DNA of 64,000 nt from Actinophytocola sp963825445 (lineage in GTDB: Bacteria > Actinomycetota > Actinomycetes > Mycobacteriales > Pseudonocardiaceae). Under the pieces are notes generated by a model, which saw only the letters and a list, made by a program, of their open reading frames with translations, ran no database searches and was not told where the DNA came from. The position numbers were made by a program, and so were the translations under genes. The DNA is taken from NCBI GenBank assembly GCA_963825445.1, contig CAWGTM010000007.1, positions 124,001 through 188,000 of the forward strand, in the 5' to 3' direction. Positions 33,601-43,970 of the stretch are shown here, piece by piece. Position 1 is the stretch's first letter. Every line of letters begins with the position of its first letter.

Positions 33601-33738
33601 GGGCCGGACGTGTCCGTCACGATCACCGAGCTGCTGCCGACACCCGAACAGACCTGGGTGCCCGACGCCGCCGGCCGCCGCTACTACTCCGAGCTGCGCC
33701 TGCACGTCCGGGACCCGAAGGGAGCGGTGACCCCATGA
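30691..33738 (+). CDS. type II thioesterase fused to a LanB-type glutamylation domain
   Basis: This is a 1,015-residue fusion. Residues 1-240 are a type II (RifR/GrsT-like) thioesterase: FCFPPAGGGPSAF, GHSLGG with Ser87, the acid in ATGDEV and the His in DGGHFF. From about residue 245 (PLPGTEWQVWSAGMLRTAGF) the protein is a full LanB-type domain parallel to the preceding gene product, with RYCAKNDSIGFFGP, ETYAGRALSYEDTERD, PRVTIDRLVVARETWRTT and RVFVKVGTEVKPCYVDLTSP, again without an elimination domain. The two LanB copies probably arose by tandem duplication. A thioesterase on the same chain suggests the LanB domain acts on thioester-bound assembly-line intermediates. ATG 30691 is preferred over GTG 30682; it overlaps the upstream stop by 8 bp. 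Confidence 0.88.
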   Translation: MAEPPCFVAPAPRGSARTLLFCFPPAGGGPSAFRGWPAALPTTVDVRVLALPGRESRLAEPPVIDIAAIADAVRAAADRPFAFYGHSLGGLLAFEVIRELRRVGAPLPERCVVGGSRAPHLVDPLADIVLKPDEEFLDVIGALGGVPGEVLANPELMELLLPALRCDFTWYHEYHHTAEDPLPVPITGIAATGDEVTRPELVAGWRDHTSAGFRQHTIDGGHFFLQEQLATVAGLVAAELEPAAGAVGLVPLPGTEWQVWSAGMLRTAGFPADGLALLGAPGCAAVADAHLDGSTDHDTFRAAFDDAARAVGAELVGVAADPLFREAVTWQNPGAMTALDRLVASGVDGRSTSKRREREKIVARYWARYCAKNDSIGFFGPVCWVGVDDGPEAVRGEPGPGLVRRRVVHFEWWALTAFVDGYATDPEIRSSFPLTRQPHHHLRDGVLLRPAHAPLRLSRAEAAILSLADGRRPAHEVARLAVADPSSGLRKESDAYLLADQLAEQGLLRWRLDLPYDLTAESFLDSWIAGIGDQEPRVRADFQRLVTARDALAAAAGDADAVRAAVAGLDEEFRAVTARQPRQRAGETYAGRALSYEDTERDLDLTVGAPVLAALAEPLDLLLRAARWLTVAIARAYADAFRVLYQELVDELGTARVPLSELWFLANGLVYGVGERPVDAVMAEFVRRWSEVLGLDDLAPGTRRVQWSAADLAEKAAHTFPADGPGWSGARLHSPDLNLCAESLDALRTGDFTAVLGELHAAWLTCTSGFFVQFHPDRDALVAAVQRDLGHRTVPLYPIEFPMLTARLADLLVGPADRRLGHAPAPVWEPENVLSVSALTVSDVDGVLVATDDAGRGWPLVELFGEFLGTFAADAYKLVGSAEHTPRVTIDRLVVARETWRTTIGGTGLSDVDDYGKRYLAARRLCRALGLPDRVFVKVGTEVKPCYVDLTSPVSISGFCTMLRTASRESGPDVSVTITELLPTPEQTWVPDAAGRRYYSELRLHVRDPKGAVTP

Positions 33739-36700
33739 CCGCAGTGGTTTCCGCACCGCCCGTGGAGTGGGAGTCCGGCCCGACCGTGGCCGTCCCCGAC
33801 GCCACGCTGGTGGACCTCGTCCTGGCCCAGGCCCGACGCCGGCCGGACGCCCTCGCCGTCCGTCAGTGGGACCGCCGGTACACCTACGGAGAACTCCTCG
33901 CGAAGGCCACGGCGTTGGCCGCGCACCTGGCCGCACTCGGTGTCGGTCCCGAGACCCGCGTGGGCGTGCACCATCGTCGCGACCCGGACCTGGTGGTCGC
34001 GTTGCTGGGTGTGCTGATGGCCGGTGGCACCTACGTTCCGCTGGACCCGGGTCTGCCTCCCGAGCGACTGCGCACCATGGTGGCCGACGCCGGTATCTCG
34101 CTCGTAGTCACGGAAACTCGGGACACGGTGGCGGGTTGCCAGGTCGTTCACACCGACGGGCACGACCCGGTGCCGGAGTTCCGGTGCCCCGCCGGCCCGG
34201 ACAACGCCGCCTACGTGCTCTACACCTCCGGTTCCACCGGTCGGCCCAAGGGCGTGGTGATGCCGCACCGGGCGGTCGTGTCGCTCGTGACCACGTTCGG
34301 CCCCGCCTCCGCCGCGGGGGACGACGGCATCTCGCTGGCGTTCGCCGCGCTGTCGTTCGACGTGTCGGTGGACGACCTGTTCGTGCCGCTGGCGAACGGC
34401 GGTGCGGTGGCACTGGCGAGCGATGAGGACCGGGCTGATCCCGTTCGGCTGCAGCGCTTCGCCGAGGCACACGAGCCGACCAGGATGACCCTTCCGGTGG
34501 CGTTGCTGCCGCTGCTGGCCCCGGATCGGCTGCCGAGTCTGCGGGTCCTGATCACCGGGGCGGAGGCACCGAACCCGGACGAGGTGTTGCGCTGGGCCGG
34601 TCCGGCGCAGGATCCACATCGGACGTTCATGAACCTGTACGGCCCCACGGAGACCTGCGTGCACGTCACGGAGTTCGTGGCGACCGGTCGGTGGAGCCGT
34701 CCGCTGCCGATCGGGCGACCCCAGGTCAACCACCGCGCCTACGTGGTCGACGACCAGCTGCGCCGGGTGCCGCCCGGCACCCCGGGTGAGCTGCTGATCG
34801 GCGGCGCCGGGGTGGCCCGGGGTTATCTCGGTGACCCGGCGCTCACCGCGAGCCGGTTCATCCCCGACCCGTTCGGCGGTGCGCCGGGCGAGCGGGTGTA
34901 CCGCACGGGCGACCTGGTGATGTGGCAGCCGGACGGGCAGCTCATGTTCCTCGGCCGCGCGGACCGCCAGGTGAAGATCCGCGGCCAGCGGGTGGAGATC
35001 GGCGAGGTCGAGACGGTGCTCGGCACGCACGACTCGGTCGGCCACTGTGTGGTCGATGCCACCGACAGCGGCCGGGGTACGGAACTGGTCGCGTTCGTCG
35101 CCGGCGTGCCCGGACCCGGCGGAGCTGCGCCGGTACTGCGCCGACCGGCTGCCCGCCGCCATGGTGCCCGCCCGCATCCACGTGCTGGACTCGTTGCCGC
35201 TCACCACCTCGGGCAAGGTCGACCTGGCCGCGCTGCGGGACCGCGCCATCGACGACACTGTCGACACCGCCCCGGTTCGTCCCGCCGAGGGACCCGAGCA
35301 GCGGGCACTCGCCATGCTGTGGCGGGACCTGCTCGGTGGCGAGCCGGGGGCCGGACGCCGACTTCTTCGGCTGCGGCGGTCATTCGGTCACCGCCATGCG
35401 GTTCGTGGCCGCGCTGCGCGACCAGCTGGGCAAGGACGTCGCGGTCGAGGACGTGCTCGCCGGCCGCACCCTCGCGGGTATCGCCGCCAGGGTGGCCGCC
35501 GCGCCGGCCATCGACGGCGCGGACACGTGGCACGGCACCGCGCCGGCGCTGTCCCCGGCGCAGCGCCGGCTCTGGTTCCTCGACCGGTACGCGCCGGACG
35601 CCACGGCGTACAACATCGCGATGGCCGAGCGGTTGCACGGCGAGATCGACGTGGTCGCCCTCCGCTCGGCGCTCGGGGCGGTCGCCGCCCGCCAGGAGGT
35701 CCTGCGCTGGCGGATTCCCGACACCGACGGCGTGCCTCGCGCCGAGGTCGACCCGCCGGGCGACGCGCGGCTCACGGTCTTCGACGTGACCCATCTGCCG
35801 GCCGCGTCCCGCGACGACGCGCTGGCCGACCGGTTGGCCGCCGCGGCCAGGGTGCCGTTCGACCTCGCCACGGGTCCACTGTGGCGGGTGGAGCTGTACC
35901 GGCTCGCCGAGCGCGAGCACGTGCTGGCGTTCACCGCGCACCACACGGTGTTCGACGGCTGGTCCCAGGATCTGCTCTACCGCGATCTCGCCGAGGCCTA
36001 CGCCGCGGCGCGCGGTGGCGGTACCGCGGCACTCGCCCCGCTGCGGGCCACGTTCGCCGACTACGTGGCGTGGCGCCAGGACCGCCAGCGGCGGCGGGCC
36101 GAGCGGGACCTGGCCTGGTGGGTGGACCACCTGCGCGACGCACCGACCACTGTGGACCTTCCGGCCGACCGGCCGCGGCCGACGGAGCAGACCTTCCGCG
36201 GTGCCTCGGTCCGGCGCGATCTCGACCACGACACCACGGCGGCGGTCGAGCGGCTCGGCGCCGACCTCGGCGCCACCGGTTCGGCCGTGCTGCTCGCCGC
36301 GCTCAGCGTCGTGCTGCGGCGCGTCACCGGACACCACGAACTGGTGGTCGGCACCCCGGCCGTGGACCGCCGGCACCTCGACTTCCTCGACATGATCGGG
36401 TTCTTCGTGGAGGTCGTGCCGCTGCGGGTCGCCGTCGCCGACGACGTCACGTTCGCCGACCAGGTGGCGGTGGTGCGGAACGAGTTGCTCGACGCGCTCG
36501 CCCATCCGGAGGCACCGCTGGACCGGATCGTCGACGCGCTCGGCGCAGGCGGGGCCACCGACCGCAACCCGATCGCCCAGGTGATGTTCAACATGTTCAA
36601 CTTCACCGCGCCGCGTCTGGACCTCACGGGCGTGCGGGCCGAGCCGGTCCCGGTGGGGGTGCCCGGCTCGCCGTTCGATCTGACGGTCTACGGGCTGACG

Positions 36701-37261
36701 CGCGACGGTCGGATCGGCATCGACCTCGTCTACAACCCCGACCTGTTCGACGCCGAGCGGATGGCGTCGTTCGCCGACGCCTACCTCGCCGTGCTCCGCC
36801 ACGTGGTGACCGATCCGGCGGCCGTGCTCGGCGAGGTCCCCCTGCCCGACGAGCGACGGCTGGCGACACCGGGCCACGACACGCCGGCACCGGTGGTGGT
36901 CCCCGACGCGGTGGCGGACGATCCCGTCCCGCGTACCGACACCGAGCGGACGATCGCCCAGGTGTGGTGCGAGGTGCTCGCCGTGCCGTCGGTCTCGGCC
37001 GTCAGCCAGTTCTTCCAGGTGGGCGGCACCTCCATGGCGCTGCCCGCCGTGCAGGAGGGGCTGCGGCGCCGGCTGGGGAGCGCACCGGCGCTCGTCGAGC
37101 TGTTCCGCTACCCCACCGTTCGCGCGCTCGCCGCGCATCTCGACGGCACCGCCGGTGCGGTCGACTCGGCCGTACGCGACCGCGCCGCCCGGCGTGGTGC
37201 GGCCAGGAGAAGCCGGTCGCACCGCCGCCCGTCCACCCGTGATCATGGAGGAGACCAGTGA
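33735..37261 (+). CDS. NRPS A-PCP-C-PCP, interrupted by two one-base insertions
   Basis: The corrected protein has about 1,174 residues. The A domain has YTSGSTGRPKGVV, NLYGPTETC, YRTGD, GRADRQVKIRGQRVEIGEVE and the lysine in LTTSGKVDLAAL; PCP1 is FFGCGGHSVTAM; the C domain has AHHTVFDGWS (intact HHxxxDG); PCP2 is FFQVGGTSMALP. The frame slips at about 35108 (GTGCCCGG where GTGCCGG would keep frame) and at about 35350 (one extra G in CCGGGGG). Removing both restores one uninterrupted product, so these are probably sequence errors. The two carriers suggest it charges an amino acid on PCP1 and condenses it onto PCP2. The rough pocket D-V-D-T-I-G-L-V-H is not one I recognise. Confidence 0.88.
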
Positions 37262-40200
37262 CCGTCCACTCAGTACAGGACGAGGGCGCCGAGCCGATCG
37301 CCGTCGTCGGCATCGCGGCCAGGGTGCCCGGCGCGGCGGACACCGCCCAGTTCTGGGAGAACCTGGTGGCCGGCGTCGAGTCGCTGACCCCGTTGCGCCG
37401 TGAGCGGATGGCCGCCGCCGGTGCCACCGAGGACGAACTGGACGACGAGAACCTGGTGGCCGCCGGGTTCGTGTTGGAGGACGTCGACCAGTTCGACGCC
37501 CGGCTGTTCGGCATGACGCCCGGGAGGCGGACGTCACCGACCCGCAGCACCGGGTGTTCCTCGAGTTGTGCCACGGCGCGCTGGTCGACGCCGGCTACGA
37601 CCCGGCGCGCTACGCGGGCGACATCGGGGTCTACGCGGGCCGGGGCACCGAGCGGTACCGGTGGGAACACGTGCACCGCAACCGCGAGCGTGCTCGCCAC
37701 CACGCCGTCGATGTCCATCGGTGTCGGCAACCTCTCGGACTACGTGACGACGCTGGTCTCCTACAAGCTGAACCTGCGCGGGCCGAGCGTCGCCGTGTTC
37801 ACCGCGTGCTCCACGTCGCTGGTCGACCGTCCACATGGCCACCGAGGCGCTGCGGTCGGGCGAGTGCGACATGGCTCTGGCCGGTGGCGTCAGCATCGAG
37901 TTCCCCCAGGACCGCGGCTACGTCTACCACGAGGGCGGGGTGGCGTCGGCCGACGGGCACGTGCGGCCCTTCGACGCGGCGGCCACCGGCACCATGTGGG
38001 GCTCGCGGCGGCGGGGCGGTGCTGCTGAAGCGGCTCGCCGACGCCGATCGCGACGGCGACCACGTCTACGCGGTGGTGATCGGCAACGCCATCAACAACG
38101 ACGGCGCCGGCAAGGTCGGCTTCACCGCGCCCAGCGTCGAGGGCCAGGCGACGGCGATCGCCGCGGCGCTCGCGGTGGCCGGCGTCGACCCGCGCACGAT
38201 CAGCTACGTCGAGGCGCACGGCACCGGCGACCTCGATGGGCGACCCGATCGAGGTCACCGCGCTGACCAGTGTCTACGGCCGCGACACCGACCGACCGGG
38301 GCTGGTGCGGCATCGGCTCGGTGAAGTCCAACATCGGCCACCTGAGCCAGGCGTGCGGGCGTCGTCGGTCTCATCAAGACGGTGCTGGCCATGGAGCACG
38401 GCCTGATCCCGCCGAGCCTCAACTACGAGACGCCGAACCCGGCCATCGACTTCGCGGCCAGCCCGTTCTACGTCAACGCCACGCTGTCCAAATGGGACCG
38501 TGACGGGAGCCCGCGGCGGGCCGGCGGTCAGCTCGAGTTCGGCATCGGCGGCACCAACGCGCACGTGATCCTGGAGGAGGCGCCGGCGCGGGACGGCCGG
38601 CCGCCCGTCGACGGCCGCGCACCTGCTGCGGGTGTCCGCACGACACCGAGGCGGCGCTCGCCGAGGCCGGCACGCGGCTGGCCGAGCACCTGGCTCGGGC
38701 ATCCCGACGTGCGTCCGGCCGACGTCGCGCACACGCTGGCCGTCGGCCGCGCCGCGCTGACCGCACCGCGGGTTCGTGGTGGCCGACACGGCTGCGGACG
38801 CGGCGGCCGCGCTGCGGGACGCCAAGCGGCGCAACGATTCCGTGGCGCCGGCCGGCGCCGCCGCCGGTGGCGTTGCTGTTCTCCGGGCAGGGCGCGCAGT
38901 ACGGCGGGCATGGGTGCCGAGCTGTACCGGCACGAGCCGGTGTTCGCCGCGGCGGTCGACGAGTGCGCCGCGGTTGCTCGCGAGCGAGCTCGGCGCCGAC
39001 ATCCGGGAGCTGATGTTCGCGACCGGCGACGGACGCGGACGCGCGAGCTGCGCCGAGACGCGCGATCACCCAGCCCGCGCTGTTCACGCGTGGAGTACGC
39101 GCTGGCGCGGCTGTGGCAGTCGTGGGGGGTGCGGCCCGGCCGCGATGATCGGCCACTCGATCGGCGAGTACGTCGCGGCGACCCTGGCCGGGGTGTTCGC
39201 GCTGCCGGACGCGCTGCGGCTGGTGGCGGCCCGCGGCCGGCTGATGCAGTCGATGCCGGCCGGCGCGATGCTCGCCGTCCGCGGCGCCGACGGAGATCGC
39301 AGCCGCTGCTGCCGGACGGGCTGTCGATCGCCGCGGTGAACGGGCCGGGCACGCTGCGTGGTCGCCGGGCCCGACGGACGCTGGTCGCGGCGTTCGCCGC
39401 GGGGCTGGCGCGAGCGGCGTCAACGCGAAGCGGCTGCGTACCTCGCACGCGTTCCACTCGCCGATGATGGACCCGATCCTGGCCGAGTTCACCGCGGCGG
39501 TGCGCCGCCGTGCCGCGGCCGCGCGCCGACGCGTGCCGTTCCTGTCCAACGTGTCCGGTGACGTGGATCACCGCCGAGCAGGCCACCGACCCCGCGTACT
39601 GGGCGCGCCCAGCTGCGGCGGACCGGTCCGGTTCGGGACTGTGTCGCGCACGCTGCTGGCCGAGGCGGGCCGTGGCGCTGTTCGTCGAGTGCGGGCCGGG
39701 CCGGCAGCTCGCCGGGCTGGCGCGCATGCAGGTGCCAGGGGCAGCGGGCCGGCCGCCGCTGCCGAGCCTGCCGGGCCCGGCCGACAAGCTCGGCGACGTG
39801 GCGACCCTGCTGACCGCGGCCGGCAGGCTGTGGACCGCGGGCGTGCCCGTCTGCCCGCCAGCACCGACCGGCCGTCGGGTGCCGCTGCCGGCGTACCCGT
39901 ACGAGCGGACGCGGCACTGGGTGGACCCCGACCCGAGTCGACGCTGGCCGCGCCGCGAGGGGCGGCCAGTGAACGGCGGCTGCCGGCCGACGGTGGTTCG
40001 CCGTGCCGACCTGGCGTCAGGCCGGCGCCCGCACGGTGCCCGACCTGCCGTCGTCGTGCCTGGTGTTCGCCGGCGGACGAGCGCGGTGCCGGGACGGCGC
40101 GAGCTGCTGCGGGCGGCGCGGTTGCGTGGTGACCGAGGTGGTGGCCGGTTCGGCGTACGCGCGTACCGGGACCGGGTACACCGTCCGGCCGGGCGAGGCC

Positions 40201-42664
40201 GACGACTACGCCGCGCTGCTGGCCGACCTCGGCGCGCCGCCGGAGCGGGTCGTGCACGCGTGGACGCTCGGGACGGCGGCCGGCCGGCGACGACGTCGAC
40301 GCGACGTGGGAGGCCCAGCGGCTCGGGCTTCTTCAGCGTGCTGCGTCTGGTGCAGGCCGCTCGCCGGCGCCGGCTGCGACGCCGCGAGCTGGACGTGGTC
40401 ACCACGGCGACCCAGCACGTGATCGGCGGCGACCTCACCCGGCCGGAGCACGCCACGCGTCGCCGGGGTGGTCCGGTCTGCCCCGTCGACGTGCCGGGCC
40501 TGCGCGTGCGGCACGTTCGACGGCCAGGACGTCACGGGTGCCGCGGACCTGGTCGCCGCGCTCGGCCGACCCGGCCGACGACGACCTGCGTGGCGCTGCG
40601 CGGCGGCCGCCGTGTGGACGCTCGGCCACGACCAGGTTCAGCTTGCCCGACGCCGGCACCGGACCTCCTCCGCGAGGGCGGGCGCTACCTGATCACCGGC
40701 GGGCTCGGCGGGTCGGCATGACCCTCGCCGAGGACCTCGCCCGGCCCGGTCGGCGAAGCTGGTGCTGACGTCGCGATCCGGGTCTGCCGCCGGTGCGGAG
40801 TGGGACGACGCACCTGCGGCGCACGACGCGCACCGACCGGGCCGGCCGCGGATCGCCGCCGTCCGCCGGATGGAGGCGGCCGGCGCCGAGGTGCTGGTCG
40901 CCGCCGTCGACGTGTCCGACGCGGACGGTCTGCGGGCGTGCGGGACGAGGTGCACGACGCGGTTCGGCGGGCTCGACGGCATCGTGCACGCCGCCGGGCG
41001 TGGCCGGCGGCGGCATGGTCGAGACCCGGACCATCGAGGACATGCGGGCGGTGCTGGCGCCGAAGCTCGCCGGCACGGTCGCGCTGCGGTCCGGTGTTCG
41101 GCGCCGACGAGCTGGACTTCGTGTCGCTGTTCTCCTCGGTCACCGGCACGGCCGGCGGTCTGGCGAGATCGACTACTGCGCCGCCAACGCCTACCTCGAC
41201 GCACACGCGCAGAGCGCCGGCTGGCGCGCACCGGTGCGCTCGCTGGGGTGGGCCGGGTGGCTGGAGGTCGGCATGCTGGCCGACCTGTTCGACCCGGCCG
41301 AGCGGACCGCCGGGCCGGCCGAACCCGTCGGCCACCCGCTGGTCACCGAGCTTCGCCGTAGCGAGGACGGGACGGTGGTCGCCACGGCGACCGTCTCCCC
41401 CGCCACGCACTGGACGCTGGCCGAGCACCGGATCGCCGGGGTGCCGGTGCTGCCGGGTGCCGCACAGGTGGAGGCGATCCGCGCGGTCGCCGCCGCGACG
41501 CTGCCCGGCGAGGGTGCGGTCGAGCTGAGCGACGTGCTGTTCCTCGAGCCGCTGCGGGTTCCCGACGGGCAGAGCGCTCAGCTGCGGATCCGGCTGCGTC
41601 CGCTGGGGACCGACGGCGCGGTCGAGGCGACGCTCACCCACGGTGGCACGACCTACAGCAGGGCGACCGCAGGGCGCGTGACCGAACGGCCGGGCGAGCG
41701 GATCGACCTCGACGCCGTTCGTGCCCGGTGCGTCCCGCGGCCCGAGCTGGCGGCCGAGAGCCTCAGCCCGCCCGGCGCGCTCGTGTCCTACGGCGCGCAC
41801 TGGACCAACGTGCGGGAGGTGTGGCGGTCCGACCGCGAGCAGCTCACGTCGCTGGAGGTGCCGGACGACCTGCGAGACGACCTGCCGGCGTGGACGATCT
41901 CGCCGGCCGTGCTCGACCAGGCGACGTTCGTGTTCAGCGGCACCGGCGGCGGCGCGCTGCCCATGGGTTACGGCCGGATCGTGGTGCACGACCGGCTGCC
42001 GGCCAGGGTGTGGGTGCACCGCACCCTGGACGGCACGACCGGCGGCGAGTTGCGGACCGACAGCTTCACGCTGGTCGACGACGAGGGCACGGTGCTGGTG
42101 TCGGTCACCGACTTCATGCTGCGCCGGGTCGAGGACGCACCGGCGCCGCCTGTCTCGCCGGGGGTTCCCACCGATGCCGCGCAGCGCTGGCTGGCGCCCG
42201 CCGAGGGTGTCGCGGCGTTCCTGCGTGGCATGGGGGCGAACGTCGGCGGGCACGTGGTGATCACGCCGCGCTCGCTCGCCTGGGTGCGTGAGCAGGTCCG
42301 GGTGGACGCCGAGAAGATCCTGGGCGGTCCGGCCGGCGGTCCACAGGAGACGGTGCCGGCCACGTCCTGGTCGAGTCCGACCGAGACGGTCGTCGCGGGC
42401 ATCTGGAGTGCCGTGCTCGGTGTGCCGAGCGTGCGGGCGGAGGACGACTTCTTCGTGCTCGGCGGCAACTCGCTGGTGGCCGTGCAGCTGATCGCGCAGA
42501 TCCGCGAGGCGACCGGGGTCCGGCTGCCGCTGCGGTCGATCTTCGAGACGCCGACGGTCGCGGAGATGGCGGCGACCGTCGCCACGTTGCGGGACCAGGC
42601 GGACGACAAGCCGGCGCCCACCCCCGTGTCGACCATCCCACGGCTCGCCCGCACACCGGACTAG
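37258..42664 (+). CDS. type I PKS module (KS-AT-KR-DH-ACP), frame broken by many indels
   Basis: The gene starts at GTG 37258 after GGAGGAGA and encodes roughly 1,790 residues once corrected. Across frames I can follow the KS (FTACSTSL, VEAHGTG, KSNIGHLSQACG), the AT (GHSIGEYVAATLAG, SHAFHSPMMDP; HAFH indicates malonyl-CoA), a psi-KR/KR (LITGGLGG, FSSVTG, YCAANAYLDAHAQ), then a DH (HRIAGVPVLPG and the Asp in SPAVLDQATF), and a C-terminal PCP-like carrier (FFVLGGNSLVAVQL). The DH lies after the KR, the reverse of ordinary modules. Single-base slips occur about every 60-220 bp from 37,520 to 41,160; from there to 42,664 the frame is clean. All catalytic motifs survive, so I treat it as one functional gene with poor sequence. 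Confidence 0.85.
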
Positions 42665-42673
42665 GAGGTGACC

Positions 42674-43970
42674 ATGATCCACACCGACCTGTCGTTCGAG
42701 GGTGCGCTCGACGAACTCGCGATGGCCTACCGGGACGTCCCGTTCTACGGGCCGCACCTGGACGCGGCCGGCGTCACCCCGGAGGACATCCTCGACCCGG
42801 CCGACTGGCGCCGGGTGCCGCCGACCACGAAGGCCCACTTCCGCAAGCACTTCCCGGCCGGCGTGCTCGTGCGGGGCAGCCGGATGGCCGACGACTTCGT
42901 GTTCCGCAGCCGCAGTTCCGGCACCACCGGGGACCGGCTGGTCACCCTGGCGCACACGTTCACCCTGGCGGAGCGGCAGATGCGGACCACGTCGGTCCAC
43001 CCGGGGATGCTCGGGGTGTTCGCCCGGGCGCATCCGCAGCGCGCGTGCCGGTACGCACCGCCCGCGTGTTCGGACGTGGAGTGCGCGACCCCGTTCACCA
43101 CTCCCGCGAGCCGGACGCTCGAGGACGGCACGCTGGTGCTGCCGGTGGCCCACGACCTGCTGGCCACGTCACCGCAGTTGGTCGACCAGGCGATCGCCGA
43201 ACTGACCGAGTACGCGCCGCACTGGCTGTACGTGGACCCGGCGCACCTGGCGTTCCTGGTGGACGCCATGGTCGAGCGCGACCTGCCGCCGCCGAGCGCC
43301 GGCGGGGTGGTGCTCGCCTACAACCTGGCGACCGCGTCGGCGCTGCGCCGCATCCGCGCCTACCTGCCGGCGGAGACGGTCATCGTCGAGGCCGCGTCGA
43401 TGTCGGAACTCGGCTGGGTGGGGATGACCTGCCCGGAGCGGCTTCCTGCACCTCAACACCGACAGCTTCTACCTGGAACTGCTGGCGCTCGGCACGGACC
43501 GGCCGGCCGAGCCCGGTGAACTCGGCGAGCTGTACGTCACGAGCATCGGCGACCGGCTCAGCCCCCACGTCCGCTACCGCACGGGCGACGGGTACGCGCT
43601 GCTGGCCGGGGAGTGCCCGTGTGGCCACCACTTCCCGCGGGCCGTCCACCATGGCCGGTGCGCCGACTACCTCCGCGGGGCGGACGGGACCGTGGTGCTG
43701 ACCCCGAGGACGCTCGACGATCTGGTCGGCCCGGCCGAGTGGCTGCGGTTCTACAAGCTGACCCACCACGACGGCGCACCACCGGTGCTGCGCTATCTGC
43801 CCACCCCTGGCGCCGACCACGCGGCGCAGGCGGCTGACCTGTCCGACGTGCTCGCCGAGCGGATCGGGTCCGGGGTCACGGTCGAGGCGGTGCCCCACAT
43901 CGAGTCCGAGCGGTCCGGCAAGTTGTTCGGCTGCGTCCACACGGGAGCCCGGGTAGGTGCGCATGCGTGA
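42674..43970 (+). CDS. PaaK-like adenylate-forming acyl-CoA ligase, one-base insertion
   Basis: The corrected product has about 431 residues and resembles phenylacetate-CoA ligase-type (PaaK/CapK) adenylating enzymes. It has FRSRSSGTTGDRL as the P-loop, VVLAYNLATASALRRIRAYLP, EAASMSELGWVGM as the substrate/AMP block, and YRTGDGYALLAGECPCGHHFPR, whose TGD and CxCG match the family's C-terminal half. One extra C near 43442 shifts the frame after CPER; removing it gives FLHLNTDSFYLELL and an open frame to the stop. It could activate an aryl or acyl acid, for example an anthranilate-type unit, for the assembly line. A near-perfect ribosome site (AGGAGGTGA) precedes ATG 42674. Confidence 0.82.

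Noticed and set aside
28371..33738. The LanB pair as evidence for a lanthipeptide cluster
   Set aside because: I found no precursor peptide, LanC cyclase, elimination domain or peptidase-transporter in the window; the LanB genes are coupled to NRPS and PKS genes instead.
37258..42664. PKS gene as a true decayed pseudogene
   Set aside because: All KS, AT, KR, DH and carrier motifs are intact and the slips are almost all one-base G/C changes in a confined interval, which fits sequence error better. I keep it as one coding gene.
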